64,000 nt of DNA from Solen grandis (Eukaryota; Mollusca; Bivalvia; Adapedonta; Solenidae), in the NCBI GenBank assembly GCA_021229015.1, contig CM037777.1, positions 22,862,777 through 22,926,776 on the forward strand, given 5' to 3'. Numbering within the stretch: position 1 is the stretch's first letter; every line of letters starts with the position of its first letter. The notes beneath the pieces are model-generated. The model was not told the DNA's origin. It saw only the letters and a program-made list of their open reading frames with translations, and ran no database searches. Below are positions 11,034 to 23,984 of this stretch, piece after piece. Both the position numbers and the translations under genes were made by a program.

Positions 11034-11034
11034 C
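10863..11034 (-). CDS. TRIM coding exon 1 (start codon, RING start)
   Basis: Acceptor CTGTTTTCAG precedes G-ATG (ATG 11033-11031); donor CAG/GTATTT at 10863/10862. It encodes 57 residues, from MSSEEAMRDS to CLTCLQKQ, ending in phase 0. A good acceptor one base before the ATG implies an upstream non-coding exon. Confidence 0.85.
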
Positions 11035-11389
11035 CTGAAAACAGTTACCTGAAAAAGATTTTTAGACTCCATAAAAGGTTATCATTTGTGTTGTCTACTA
11101 GTGAGAATTTAAAACTGAAATTATCGCTTGTTTACATATGTGAAGAAACAGATAGCAATAGCTAATATATGATATTTATTTCTAATTCAAATTGGGACAA
11201 AAGCCATATTGACATGGCCATCCCCCGTTAAATGCATGCTCGTTAGATGTGTTGGAGAGTAGAATAATTCATTATTAAAAGAACATTTTTGGTAAAGAAA
11301 ACTGATGTTTGAAGTGCTTTAGATATGACCAATGTGAAGACCTACTAATTCCCAATGTTGAGGTCTACAGGTAAAATGTTACGGTCACT

Positions 11390-11760
11390 GTGAAAAAAAA
11401 ATTAAGCCTGAAAAGTAACCAAGGGCAATAACTCAAAAATTATTACAGGTAGAGTTATCATACTTGTGCACTGAACTCCTCCACAAGGAAATCTATCCAG
11501 GTTAAGTTTCAAGTTGATATCTCAAATACTTCTGACTCCTGCCCCGGACAAAAATTAATACTGAAAAATAACGAAGGGCAATAACTCAAAAACTATGAAG
11601 GATAGAGTTATTGTTCTTCTGCACTGCACTCCTCCTCAATGAGATCTACCCACCTATGAAGTTTCAAGTTGATACCACAAATATACTTTTTGAGTTATGT
11701 TGCGGACGAAGATTTGGGACAGAAACTATTACCATATCCCCTCGTCTTTGGATGGAGATA
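11390..11760 (+). repeat. Family 2 tandem units, fragment
   Basis: Two to three units with CAAGGGCAATAACTC, AGAGTTATCATACTTGTGCA, CACTGCACTCCTCCTCAATG and TTTTTGAGTTATG. The hairpin end is not clear. It is followed directly by a short family 1 element. Confidence 0.6.
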
Positions 11761-11779
11761 AGAACAGCAAAAAAAACAA

Positions 11780-12131
11780 ACAAGAGGGCTATGATGGACC
11801 TGGATCGCTCACCCGAGTATAGGGTTACCCAAGGAACATCAGTCTGTATTAAAACATTTTGAAATCTGGACAGTAGTTTTAAAGGAGAGGATTTTTAAAG
11901 TTTTCATTTTTTTTTCTTTCTATTGCCATGGTAACCAGAGATCCACATAGATCAAGTTTATTTTGGCAACTTTTGTGAAGGTTCACACAAGGAACATCCC
12001 TGCCAAGTTTAATCAAATTCCGCCCAGCAGTTTCAGAGTGGATATCGTTTAAAGTAAATTGTTTATGACGGACGACGGATGCAAGGTGATCACAAAAGCT
12101 CACCTTGAGCACTTCTTGCTCAGGTGAGCTA
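11780..12131 (+). mobile_element. Short family 1 element
   Basis: About 350 bp: left end ACAAGAGGGCTATGATGG, one core module (CCATGGTAACCAGAGATCC, CCCTGCCAAGTTTAATCAAA) and the right hairpin GAGCACTTCTTGCTC AGGTGAGCTAAAAAA. This is the minimal form of the family in this window and helps define which parts are constant. Confidence 0.7.
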
Positions 12132-12151
12132 AAAAACAAACAAACAAAAAA

Positions 12152-12770
12152 ACAAGAGGGCCCTGAATCGTTCACCTGGTTTATAAATGAGCAACATATG
12201 TTGGATTTTTCATATTGACCTACTTTTTGACATCAATTGACCCACTTTCGAGCTTGACCAAGATTTATGGAAACAGACATTCCGACCAACTTTCATGAAG
12301 ATTGGGCCAAAAATGTGGCCTCTAGAGTGTTAACAAGGTTTTTCTAAGATTTGACCTCATGACCTACTTTCTGACCCCACATGACAAAATTTCGAACCTG
12401 TCCAAGATTTTATGGAAACAAACATTCTGATTAAGTTTCATAAAGATTGGGCCAAAAATGTGGCCTCTAGAGTGTTAAGGTTTTTCTAAGATTTGACCTC
12501 ATGACCTACTTTCTGACCCCACATGACCCAAATTCGAACTTGTCCAAGATTTTATGGAAACAAATATTCTGACCAGGTTTCATAAAGATTGGGCCAAAAA
12601 TGTGGCCTCTAGAGTGTTAACACGGTTCTTCTAAGATTTGACCTCATGACCTACTTTTTGAACCCACATGACCCAAATTCAAACTTGTCCAAGATTTTAT
12701 GGAGACAAACATTCTGACCATGTTTCATGAAGATTGGCCAAAAAATATGGCCTCTAGAGTGTTTTTCAAT
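12152..12770 (+). repeat. Family 1 left end plus 143-bp tandem core
   Basis: ACAAGAGGGCCCTGAATCGTTCACC starts a copy whose core is a third kind of tandem repeat: about four units near 143 bp with CTAAGATTTGACCTCATGAC, CAAGATTTTATGGAAACAAA and TGGCCTCTAGAGTGTTAA. No right hairpin follows, so it is truncated. Confidence 0.65.
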
Positions 12771-12950
12771 GAAACATTACTTGCTAGTTAACTAGTAACA
12801 TATAGATGTCTGACTAGGAATTCAATAAAAGAACATACTATCAAGTCCTTTGTATGCATTTTTTATGGTGTGCAGGTATGAATCAAGCAAACATATTCCT
12901 TTAGAAGTACTAAGATTCACAATATCAAGATCTTAACTTTATTGAAAACA

Positions 12951-13010
12951 AGAGGGCCATTGTGGCCCTAATTGGCTCACCAGAATAAGTAACTTAAAGT
13001 GACAGATTGA
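12951..13010 (+). repeat. Family 1 left-end fragment
   Basis: ACAAGAGGGCCATTGTGGCC then TTGGCTCACCAGAATAAG: an isolated left terminus without core or right end. Confidence 0.5.
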
Positions 13011-13715
13011 AAAATTCATGTCATAGGAAATCAGTCAACCATATCCAGTGATTCAGATTGGACCCACTTTCCTTAGGACAGTTGTCCTAAATGGTCTCTT
13101 TTTTTTTAAGTCATTTGTCCTAAATTACAAGAAAAACTTCGGACAAATTTGTTATAGCAAAATGATTTATAAGACATTAATGACACTTTCAAGTTTACTT
13201 TATTTATTCATATTTTTTTTTGCTTTGAAGTATATCATGTAATATTGTTTCAGAACTTCAGTCAGTTAAATAATTTCCTAGGTAAATATGTTGTTATGAC
13301 TATCTTTTGATACCTTGTTCACTCATATTGAAATGAAATAAATAATTGTTATTCAAGTTAGTATTTGGAGGGATGCATTTCTTCAGCATGAAATTAGTGT
13401 CACAAAAGAGAACCCACCCAACCCTTAAGCATAAAAAATCTTACAAATAAAAGCAAATATATACATGTATATATATCTTTTCAATTTCATTGACTCAAGA
13501 AAACAACATGTAATAATAAATTATTTAACTTTAAATGGAAATGTGAGATTTCTGGGATTTTGAAGATGATGAGTGAGGGAAAGATTGGACAAATAAGGAT
13601 ATTTTGATTGTTCATCAAATTGAATAAACATAGAATTGTACTTTATATGACTTTCTTTCTAATCAAATTCTAAAGAGAATTCAGCAAAATCTGAAAAATC
13701 AGACTCGTCAGAATG
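13011..13715. other. AT-rich intron stretch, nothing recognised
   Basis: TRIM 5' intron. No coding or RNA signal seen; there is a short TATATACATGTATATATA run near 13458. Confidence 0.4.
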
Positions 13716-14935
13716 CAGGGCTTTTTTTCCGAAATTTGGGAAGGGGCCTTAGCCTTCTATTTTGGGAAATTGAAACGCGATTTCGGGGCGTTTTGGGAAA
13801 AAGGTAGACTCAATTCACATGTATACACAGTAATATTCTAACAGTCTTATGAATCTTAAAGAAGAAAAACGAATTGATATAACAACTAGACATAAAACAG
13901 AGCTGTCTTTGGTTCAAATCGCTGCACTATTTAAAATGGTACTAATGTCCATAAACAATCTTCCTCCTTGGTGTCAACACCAAGACTAGCACTAGCTGCA
14001 AAAATGTTTTCGCATTCACCAGATAGAGCCAAATCTCTTAAGTTGGAGGCAGATTTTTTAACAAGTGGCTCCAATATATTTTTGTGTTTATATATGCTTT
14101 AGTTGAAATGTCAAATGCACATTCATTTGGTACATTATATTTAAAAATAAATAGAAATAATAAACATGTACATTATTATTGAAATAAAGACATTACAACT
14201 TTCTTTCACAATATTTCAATTGAAAATTAGATTAATGAAATTAACTCTAAGTTTAATATAGAAAATTGTTAAAATATTTTAAAAAAAAAAAGTGAAATTT
14301 AAAAAAAAAAAATTGAGTATGTTATGTTTGGGGGACGTTTCATTTTGGCTACGTTTTTGACTTTTTCCTTAGCAATAAGGAATTGGTTATTTATACATCA
14401 AGGTAAATAACTGATGTGTTTATGTATTGAAAACTTACTTGGTGAACCGAACAACTGATCTGAATGTTTTAAAAAGATAAACAAGCAATAAAAATGCTAA
14501 TGTATCTTCGCAAACAGCCGCCATTGACTGAGATGATTGCGCAACTTCATAACAGCTCTCTAAATGAAGGTAAAACAATAGTCGGTAGAAGGTGTGACAA
14601 ATGATAGTCGTCCAATAAGATCCGAGTATTCCACATTGAGCCTTAGAATGCGTGTTGATTGGGTCATCGAACAGCAGGTGCTTTACTTTAAGTAGTATGC
14701 AGTGTAGAGTGACATATAATTTTGTGCATTACGGAAACAACTGCGTTACTTTTTTTTTCTCTGTGTTAATGAATATTCGCTTATAGGTTTAAGGAGAAAA
14801 ATAGTTGGAACATATTGGGAATTTTATCATTAGATTTTGGGAATTCTTTTGGTCAAAATTGGGGAAAATATAGCCTTTTTACGATTGGGAAGTCACCGAA
14901 GATCGGCCTCTAATATAGAAGGAAAAAAAGCCCTG
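13716..14935. mobile_element. hAT-like element with perfect 15-bp TIRs
   Basis: CAGGGCTTTTTTTCC at 13716 and its exact reverse complement ending at 14935, flanked by the 5-bp duplication GAATG (13711-13715, 14936-14940). Subterminal TTTGGGA/TTGGGAA motifs recur at both ends. There is no open frame for a transposase. It belongs to the same group as the 844-2862 and 8553-10826 elements. Confidence 0.75.
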
Positions 14936-14940
14936 GAATG

Positions 14941-16960
14941 ATTTTCCATTCTGCGACAGTCGTGTTCTAATAAATACGGTCTAATTTGAAAGTGCTGACA
15001 AATCAGTTACAAGTATATATATTTTATTCCCCCAATAATAAATCGACATCCTTTGATTCCTTATCTACTCTTTGTTTTTCAATCATCATTGACAGTTTCT
15101 TGCCGACATTTTATAACGGCCTGTTTATTTCTTAGAAGACTCGCCGATTTCCGGTTTTAACGACACTTGTTTACCACATCTTGTGGCACGTGATTTATGG
15201 TATCTGACAATTCTATTGGTTCTTTTTATAGACAGACGCTATTGTTTAAAAAAAAAGCATGAGAAGATTAAATTTGCATAGGTAATTTTCCACTGGATAA
15301 AACTTGAATAGCATGAAGAAAAAAACACACGAAAACTTGACATGCATCATTCTATTTATTTAGTCATATTCCTGATTTTATTGATTGATATATGTATTTG
15401 ACTTTAAAGAATCATGCAATTATGAAAAAGAAACATATGTATACGTAAAAACTGTGGAAAATATCGATCTTTCCAGTGGTCGAAATTCTCAGAAGGTACG
15501 AGTCCTATGAACACGCATACAAACCGGCGACCCCAAGTATCAAAAATCATTTTTAACGTAATTATTTTCAGAACAAACACATTTTTAACATGATTAAAGT
15601 TTCAACAGCAACAATGCTATTTAGTATTTTTTGCCGATAAGGAACTTTTATGCTGTTAAAAACCGACAGCATCAATTTGAGTCTCCATGAAGTTACGGGT
15701 ATTTGAGTCAAAATGCGTCTGTATGAAGTAACAAGTATATGCGTCAGAATGAGTCTCTAGATGAAGTAAAGGGTTAATTGTCGAAATTTTACCGTCCAGT
15801 ACAGAAATTTGTCGGTCACATTGTCTGATTAACTGTATTTTTATCGGCCCGATGGGCGTACTGAGTTTATTTTTTCCGGTCATCTGCAGCTTTTATCGGC
15901 CCTGGACCGAAGGGCCGATCCAATCTGAATCTCTGCATATCTAGGACCTCATTTTTCAGGCTTAAGCAATTATGTAAAGGTTATTATTAGTGCAAAATGA
16001 AATTTAATGGTGTTTATTATTAGTTAATGTTTCAGTCTATCAGGAGAGAAGAAATTTGAAATTTTCTATAGAGAGTATACACAGGAAAACTAGCCGATCG
16101 CAGGAAACAACTCTGTTATGGTATGGCTATGAGATGGCTATTTGTGGTAAAATGAAATTGACCCTGGTTTAATTGAAGAATTTTGAAACTCCCTATCAGA
16201 GCATATAAAAGGTTTAGCAATCTTGGTAGACTACTTGCACCAAATAGAATTAAATTCTGACCATTACTTTTTAATTTACAGTAGAATTTTGGAATTGTCT
16301 ACAAAATATATCTATAGGGTATATTGGTATAGTATAAGGAAATAAGGAAACTAGAAGAACCCATGGAAGGATCATATTTTTTTTTTTTTTTTGCAATTTT
16401 GGTAGAGGGCTACATGGTAACTATTTGTGACACTTGAAAAATAAATTCTAACCATTGGTTTTGTAAAAGACTGAAATTTTTTAAACAGAGTAGATAAGGA
16501 AACTAGCCAACAAGCTAGAGGCCTCATTTTTCAAGGGATCAACTTTTTCCCCCAAACCATCCAAAAACATTGTGTTCAAAACCCTTTTAATATATGACAT
16601 AAATGTACATATCAAATGGCAAATATGCAGTTTTATTTTTATTTTATTATTTTTATTTTTTTGACAGGAGTGTGATACTGTCTATGTTGGATTCTGTTCA
16701 ATATCTGCACTGTGCAAGTGATTGTAACTGTTTAGGTGATGGGCTTCCATGATTGACCAAAGTCTTATTTTCTGAATACCAGTCATTTGTCGCTTTGACA
16801 TTAGTCTACACAAAGGATCATAGAATTATTAATTCTTATTTATTTAATTCATACATTTTAGACGAAAAACATTTACTGAATTACAGCCTTTATAATGTTA
16901 ATTCGCCAAAAATATTTTAAGTGCATTTATATTCTGGTACCACCCAGTGGCTTTTGCAAA
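14941..16960. other. AT-rich stretch, nothing recognised
   Basis: No gene, RNA or well-delimited repeat seen. A short inverted motif GGCCGATCC/GGCCCGATGG lies around 15845-15920, and T-runs at 16378-16392. Confidence 0.35.
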
Positions 16961-16969
16961 GAAGGGTAA

Positions 16970-17225
16970 AAAGGCCCTGGCAGGGGCAGAGTTTTTAGAA
17001 CTTTAAAAAAAAAATTGTTGGTTGCTATGACAACCACAGATAGCAACTTGAGTTTGCATGGATCCAATTTATTTAAGCAACATTTATTTTAGGGCAAACC
17101 AAGGCTCCTTCATGCCAAGATTAATCAATACCTGCTTTCTTTAAGTTACATTGTTGATGCCACATAATGGACAATGCATGACAGACACAGGATAATCTGA
17201 AAAGCTCACCTTCAGCTTAAAAAAA
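16970..17225 (+). repeat. Diverged family 1 remnant
   Basis: Recognisable core and right-end pieces: GGTTGCTATGACAACC, CATGGATCCAATTTATTTAA, ATGCCAAGATTAATCAA and GAAAAGCTCACCTTCAGCTTAAAAA. It is much more decayed than the copies at 4-12 kb, suggesting an older insertion. Confidence 0.5.
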
Positions 17226-17229
17226 AAGA

Positions 17230-18460
17230 ACAAAGAAAAATACAACTGAAACAAGTTTAAAAGATTCATATGTCAGCCTTTCAATCAACATAAAGCATCA
17301 CAAATTTCTTAGCCACTGATCTAAGTACATCTCAAGTACAACAGGAAATCAATGTTCAACATATTAGTGTTAACAAACAAAGCCTAATCCTCTTATTTCC
17401 CCACTCTCACAATTCTGAACAGGATGCAGTGAAGGCATTCATGTTACAAGGTCTCAGCATACAGCAACCAAGCTATCTGCCAAACTTCAAATTGTTCTAT
17501 AATCAAGATATCAATATTTTCATCATTACATGGTTGAAAGTATGTAATCATGAGGGAAAAAAAAACGTGAAAGTAAGGCTGGGACTGTAAGGGGCCATAA
17601 GGCTCCTGGTGGGTCCGCAGCCGAAGCCTAGTGGGGAGAATTGCATTTCCCTGATTTTTAAGCAGTTACAAGTGAAAATAAAAATATGGATGCTAACTCT
17701 TAAAAATGACTGAATATTTTCTATTATTTTACCAGAATATCACTTTAGAAGTCACAGTAAGCAACACCGCCTGTGTCTGGCTTTCACAGCCATAATCCCA
17801 ACTTATTACCATTGCCACCTCCATTTCATAGTTTGAATTATGTTCTAGTTCATCGGTTTTCATAAATTTTACATCCCGCAGGCAGGAACTTCATTATAGC
17901 ACTAGATTTAATTAGTTTCACAAGTACCACGCTTTTTTCATTTATTCAGGAAGTGTTCTTCAAATTATATGGTTGCCTGTTTATGGGTACTATTATAGTT
18001 ATCAGTGTTTTTTTGGTCAAAATATACGGAGAATATAGGTGGCATTCTCCCCTGCCTGGAATATATATTTTTCCCCCCAATTCTTTTCATTTTCCCCCTC
18101 CATGGTTATGAGTTTACATACCATATTGTGTGCATTCACTCTCTGTTGTAGTTAAATGTTATATTCTTAATAAAACTGTGCAAACATGTTATATCATTGT
18201 TATTATTCTTTTATGCAATAAAACTTACATTCAAATAGTAAAATACAACAAAATGCCTACATTTTACATAGTAGAAAAATTCCCCTATTAGCTCGTTCGC
18301 ACTTTTTCCCCCTCCTATGGGCCTGGACCCATTTCCCCCAAAAAGTGAGAAAAAAACAACAACACTATTTTTCTGCACAATAACAAGCGACCTATGCTTA
18401 AATTGGTTTATTGGAAATCCACACTTTGATCAGCCGATAGAAAACTGGATGATTTTTTTT
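17230..18460. other. AT-rich stretch with CCCCC/TTTTTCCCCC motifs
   Basis: No gene seen. The part 17990-18350 is rich in TTTTTCCCCC-type motifs, probably the remains of a hAT-like element related to the 13.7-kb one; its ends could not be set. Confidence 0.3.
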
Positions 18461-18461
18461 T

Positions 18462-18489
18462 GGGGGGGGGGGGGGGGGGGGGGGGGGGG
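18462..18489 (+). repeat. 28-base poly-G run after poly-T
   Basis: A run of T (18453-18461) passes directly into 28 G. Similar T-to-G homopolymer junctions occur at 1839-1860 and 26104-26136. Confidence 0.9.
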
Positions 18490-18641
18490 TCGATTTCTGT
18501 CAATAATGACAATCTGTAAATGATTTTTGATTTCTTTCTAAGTTTCAACATAGCTCAAGCCGCCCATCCCCCATGATTTGATCATAAAATAAACTCCCAT
18601 CATTTTTTTTTTTTTTTACTTTTTTAATAAGTCACTGCTGT

Positions 18642-18993
18642 CAGTGATTTTCTTTGTGAATTTACCACCTTTTACATGTGGTTTCCCATGCCAAAAAATG
18701 ACATTTCCACCACCAACTCCCCCAAAAAATCACTTACTTTACCAATGATTTTTTCCCCCAAGAGAAATAACACTTTTTTTTTTGTTTGTTTTTTTAAATA
18801 AAAATTTGTGTTATTCTTATAATTTAAATGTTGATTTGAAACTTTTTGGACATATACCACCTATAAATAGCTAATTTGTTAACTTAAATCGTTTTTATTA
18901 TATCTCAAAAAAATTCCCGATTTTCGAATTTTAACACCTACTTTCCAAAAAAGAAAGCCACAGGTAATAAAAAAAAATCAAAAAAAATCACTG
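18642..18993. mobile_element. Possible hAT-type MITE
   Basis: CAGTGATTTTCTTTG at the left and TCAAAAAAAATCACTG at the right are near-perfect inverted ends of a 352-bp segment rich in CCCCCAAAAAATCAC-like subterminal motifs. I see no convincing target duplication, so this is tentative. Confidence 0.35.
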
Positions 18994-20366
18994 ACTCTTC
19001 AGAGGCATCTTACTTTTCATTTTTTTCATGGTTAGATAAATGCAGTTTCCCAAGAATTTTCCATTGATGCTATTTGGGAAATATTATTTTGGACTTTTGG
19101 TTTTGAAGTTATTTTCTTGCGTTTGTTTTCAAGTACCACTAACAATTTATGACAGCTGAGGGTAATATATTGATGAGTTTGAGTATAATTTTAAAGAAAG
19201 GCGAGGGATTGTTTTTAGAGTTGGACTGCTGCAAAAAACTGCTTAACAACTTTAAAAGTATAGGTATAAGTATCGCTAAAAATACTGTATCGTTTCATTC
19301 TTAAAGATATTCAACCCTCTTTTTGTTTTATTATTTTTTTAGCAACAACTTATGCTGGTGAGAACTGGATCTCAATGTTTTAGAGACTAATAAATGAGTT
19401 TTCACATGATCGTAGTGAAAGAACTTTAATGATTATCGCCTTAATCTATATTAGATCTGTTATTACTTTTTTGTTTCCTTTCCATCTATTTGAGGTTCTA
19501 CATTTTACCTAAATTTTCTCTTATTCACAATGTTGTGATAAATTTTAACCAACCTCCAGATATTTGCTGCAGCTTAGGATATGCTGATGGTTTATCCTAC
19601 ATATCATGAATAAACAAAAAATCAAATAAAGGAAATGTCTGAAATATATGCTATTTACTTCCCTTTCAGTAACCTCAGACTTTAACAGCTTACCTCCCTT
19701 TCATTGAATATTTCATGACCTACCTACAATAATGACCTAAGCCAACAAAACAAGCAGAATTGTGGAAGTTAATATATAACTGAAATGCTTATCTATCATT
19801 TGAAATTAACAGGGACACAATATTATTTCTAGCATGCCTGTTGTAAAGATTCAAGTTTTAACTATTCACAGAAATGAAGTGGGTGGGGTATTCTACAACG
19901 ACAAGAGGTATCCTAGTTACTCTTCTAGAAGAATTTACCAAACAGGAATATATCATTGTTTCGATGTCAATGAATCCCAAGCGGTTGTAAATGAGATTGC
20001 AATTCGAGTGGCACAATGAAATAAAGTATAACTTTTGCAAACCAAGAGCGGAAGCTGTCATTTGACTTTAGAAGGGGGCCGCTCGCAGCACCAATCCATT
20101 TTCTATTTTAGAATGCATGCTCCTTGCCATCTTTTTAATCACACTGTTATGAATGACTTGAAAATTTGGTGAGAAAAAATAGTTTTAAGCAAAACAATCA
20201 TCCAGCAACCTCAATATGCAAACGCCACTTAAAGCGGTATGTCTACGTCGCAAATATCGGATGAAAAAAAAAATAATCAGAACACGATGCACAGCCAACT
20301 CGACATCTTCACAAAAAAATCCACCAAAAGCAAGACCTTTATGAACAAAAAGTAAGACAAACTTAC
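18994..20366. other. Intron, nothing recognised
   Basis: 5' intron of the TRIM gene under the model used here. There is a 61-codon open frame at 19834-20019 (plus strand) without domain features. No other signal. Confidence 0.35.
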
Positions 20367-20505
20367 CTGGAATGTTATTCAAACAAATTAAAGCTTAACA
20401 GTTTATGAGCATTACACAAAATACGTATTTCGAAGTGAAAACCGCAAGGCAATCAGACGACTTCCTTCCATGTTAGCCAAGACGGAATTTTCTCACGAGG
20501 TCGCA
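20367..20505 (-). other. Probable non-coding first exon of the TRIM gene
   Basis: The minus strand carries an excellent donor, CCAG/GTAAGT, at 20367/20366. The TRIM ATG exon needs an upstream 5' exon, and a promoter-like motif cluster lies just beyond 20505. No other minus-strand gene lies between. The right boundary is set by the promoter motifs only. Confidence 0.4.
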
Positions 20506-20545
20506 AATGCGCATGCGTTCTGAAAGATGGCGGGAAACGTGACGA
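20505..20545. promoter_or_regulatory. Promoter-like cluster: NRF1, YY1, E2F motifs
   Basis: TGCGCATGCG (20508-20517) is the palindromic NRF1 core. AAGATGGCGG (20524-20533) matches YY1. GGCGGGAAA (20529-20537) matches E2F. These are typical of TATA-less housekeeping promoters and stand out in AT-rich surroundings. The YY1 motif reads on the plus strand, so divergent transcription is possible. Assignment to the TRIM gene is inferred from the donor at 20367. Confidence 0.45.
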
Positions 20546-20559
20546 AAACGAAAACTCGC

Positions 20560-22190
20560 GCACCGAATAGATTTTATATTTTCTGCTCTATACATGCTCT
20601 AACTATGGATATATACATACTTCAATATGTGTCTATGCTCTGTGTTACCTATTATATCTGATGACATTTAAAGTACCCTAAGGATGGATATGCATCCTAT
20701 TATCATATAGATCTATAGATGTAATAATTTATAATTTATGCTTCAGATCAAACACCTATTAAACAAAGATAGGAAACTCCTGTAAACTAACAGACAGAGG
20801 AAAATATTATTTTTCACGCGGCAGGTCACTGACTTTTGCAAACTGTCTAAAATATATGGAAAAATCGCAGAGAAAATAAAACTTTCTTATGAAAGTAGAT
20901 CTATCATTTTTATAGGGTATGAAAATATTTTCAGTTTAGATTAATTAATTTTGAAAATTCATTAAAATTTTGATTTGAATTCAACCAGTGAAGCAGACAA
21001 ACAACAAAATCTACATATTTTTGTTCATGCATTCTGTATTTTGCACGAAACTGTTTTATTTCTTTACTAATTTTAATATATTAGATATCATTTTGAAGGT
21101 AACTAATGTATTGTTCTATTGCAAGATATGTTTTACTTTAAAATACCTCAAATAGAATAGCAGAAATTTGCAAACATTACTAAAATGTGAGATCTGGACA
21201 ATCTGCCGCGTGATTTTGATTACTTGCCAATCTTTGTTTTAATAGGTCTTTGTTCAGATTATATAGATCTAATGTTAATCTCTGATTTAGATCGATGCAC
21301 ATTTTTAAAACATTGGGAAAATGATGTTTCGCAAATTTAGATAGAAAAAAAAGAACAAATTTACACATTTTAATAAATAAGATTAAAACAAGTTAATTCA
21401 GGGATTTTATTTATATATGTCAGGAGATATTCTAATATAAAGGCCCTGTTTATATATAAATCTAGATAGAGAGATTCTCGAAACATACTTTTAAAACTCA
21501 ATATCATTTTTTCGAGAACACGGAGTCAGGTCTCTGTACATCGTTATGAAATAAATTGATAAACCGTTATCTGACCTTGTGTAAATACATGGTCTAAATT
21601 AATTTAAATAAAACTATATCTATGCCTTCCGAAGGTGAAAGGTTCTACATAGGCCTTCCCGATGCTAATCGTAAATTAGAGCCGTGCACTTGTTGTAATT
21701 AGGCTTATGTCGTTATCAATTCAATATTTTATTAGGCATAAACACACAGTTGATCTGACAGACAGTGAGGTACTATACATGTATATATAGCAGCGACGGT
21801 AACACTCCTAAAATAACCAGGTTAATTAGAAAGAGAGATCGAGAGACCTTGTAATCAATATGAGTGTTGTTAGATTTATATGTCACGTGACTAAACGCCT
21901 TTTAGAATCACACTACATAAACATAATTCCATCAAAGTAAACACTATTGAAATGGCAATGTGTAATTTAGTCAACTGATTAATGTTGGATTATCCTACGA
22001 GAATGCATTCTGATTCGATGAACTGATTATTTCAAACAATGCTTTCTTTTATATATGTTACATGCGAAGCGGTTGCTAAACAACAATGTATGTGGATTTT
22101 TTTCCTGTTCAAATCATGAGCCCGATAAGAAAATATGTTTCTGATTAGATTATATTCGTTTGTTTGCAGGGTTTAATGTCACACCGATGG
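20560..22190. other. AT-rich intergenic stretch, nothing recognised
   Basis: No gene, RNA or clear repeat seen in this stretch. Confidence 0.4.
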
Positions 22191-22194
22191 TATT

Positions 22195-22515
22195 TCAGTC
22201 ATATGTTTGTTTGTTTGTTCTGTTTAACGTCCCACCGACAGCTAGTATTTCAGTCATTTGGAGATAATGTCTATACTTGCTGCCACACTGCAGTATCACG
22301 CTGTACATAGGCCTACACAGACATATGGCATGATACCACACCAAGTCACATTGTCCTAACACCGGGCCATCCAGTCCTAGAACTACCCTCATGCATATGC
22401 TGAGCGCCAAGCAAGGAGCTACCAGTACATTTTCACGACTTTGGTATGCCGGTCTGGGATCGAACCCACGATCTCAAACTCCCGAGGCGGACGCGTTAGA
22501 CAATCGGCCACTGGT
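22195..22515 (-). mobile_element. tRNA-headed SINE, reverse orientation
   Basis: On the minus strand the tRNA-like head has an A-box-like CAGTGGCCGATTGTCTAACG and a B box GTGGGTTCGATCCC. The body follows (TGAGGGTAGTTCTAGGACTG, TGGCCCGGTGTTAGGACAAT, GTGGTATCATGCCATATG, ACTGCAGTGTGGCAGC) and a terminal ACAAACAAACAAAC tail. Related bodies occur at 41842-42100 and 47110-47315. Confidence 0.7.
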
Positions 22516-22519
22516 GACG

Positions 22520-23980
22520 GTCTTCACTGATTACAATCATGATATTTGTCTTCGTTGTCGTTATTTGCGTGCCCTTTACTAGTCAGTATACGTTTTCTTA
22601 TATGAACGAATAAAATCATTCTAAATTGAAGGGACAAATACATGTACTTAATTGTGAACCGATAAGGGATCATTCTTGACCGTTCTAGGTTGTCTTTATT
22701 TACTACATGCATGTGACTCTGTGATAAATACATCATATCATACTATACAGGCCTTCAGCACAAGATGTTTCGAAATTTTATTTACATATAATTGGTTGCT
22801 TTCATTCCATGTGTGTGTATGTGTGTGTGTTTTAATTACACGTTTGGACTTTGGTGAACCTCATGCAAGGCATAATAAATGTTTAGAAATTATTTTAGAA
22901 AGACATGACTAAGGAGGGATTCAAGATGACACTACTGGCTGATAGATATAATATGTGTGATTAAATCTAATAGTACATATGTTAAAAGTAGTCATACAAC
23001 AATCCTAATGTCGCATTATCTTTAAGTTGATATTTTTAAACAGGGGACATATTCTCTTTACTTTCATTGTTCGTGATGTAAGAAAAAATCATAAATTCGC
23101 GAACCGTGTTGTGTCCATTAGTTCACTGTTGTGTTTTATTCACTTTGTCTCCCTCTCTCTTTCTCTACTTATTTTCAAAACAAAATCGTAATTGGTTGTG
23201 TTTTTTGCAAGGTTTGTGTTTTTGTTTATCTCTATATATGTAAAATATTACTGAGGAGTATAGTGGATTCGATCGAGCAACCAAACTTCATTACCTGCAT
23301 AGCTCTTCCGCGTCTTTAATGTTACAAATAGACGATCTAGTTCATAATTATGTACACTCGAGACCCTCGTACAAATTGAATATATTAATGTGCTTAGGTT
23401 ACCGATTATTTCATGAAAAAACGAGAAAATACGTAAGAAAAAAAAAAAGAAGATAAATATTACAAACTCACAATCATACGCAATACACATGTTTATCAGA
23501 TGCGAGCTGGAATAACAATACAATGAAATTAAAGTTATATGTTTATAGGTGTATGATACATTCTTTTCTTAAACAGCAACGTAATTGTTTCGCCCGTTCA
23601 AAATTTCACCCAGTAGCGGAACAATACATCATTTGTGGCCCTCGAGTATGGGGTACAATTTACAAATATCAAAACAATTGAATACTTAAAGTACAATGTT
23701 TTTACTTACCGAAGTTGTCAGGCATTTACGGACAAATAGTTTGTAAACATCAATCAAATAAATAAGGCGTAGGTCGTAGGCAATCAAGTTTGTCAAAAAC
23801 GAAAGTAAGAAATCCTAACTCAGCTAAGGCCCACGAATAGACACAAATCTCGGTATGCGGCGAACAGCACATGTACATTTTCCATGAAAGATATGAACAA
23901 ACGATAAATATAAACTTCCGTCGCTGATAACGTTAGGCTATACAGTACTTGAATTTTGCGCCCCATCAACACATTCTCAA
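22520..23980. other. AT-rich stretch, nothing recognised
   Basis: No gene seen. A GTGTGT microsatellite lies at 22811-22830. Confidence 0.4.
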
Positions 23981-23984
23981 CCAT

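Noticed and set aside
19834..20019. 61-codon plus-strand frame with ordinary-looking protein sequence
   Set aside because: No recognisable motif, no splice or promoter context, and length expected by chance.
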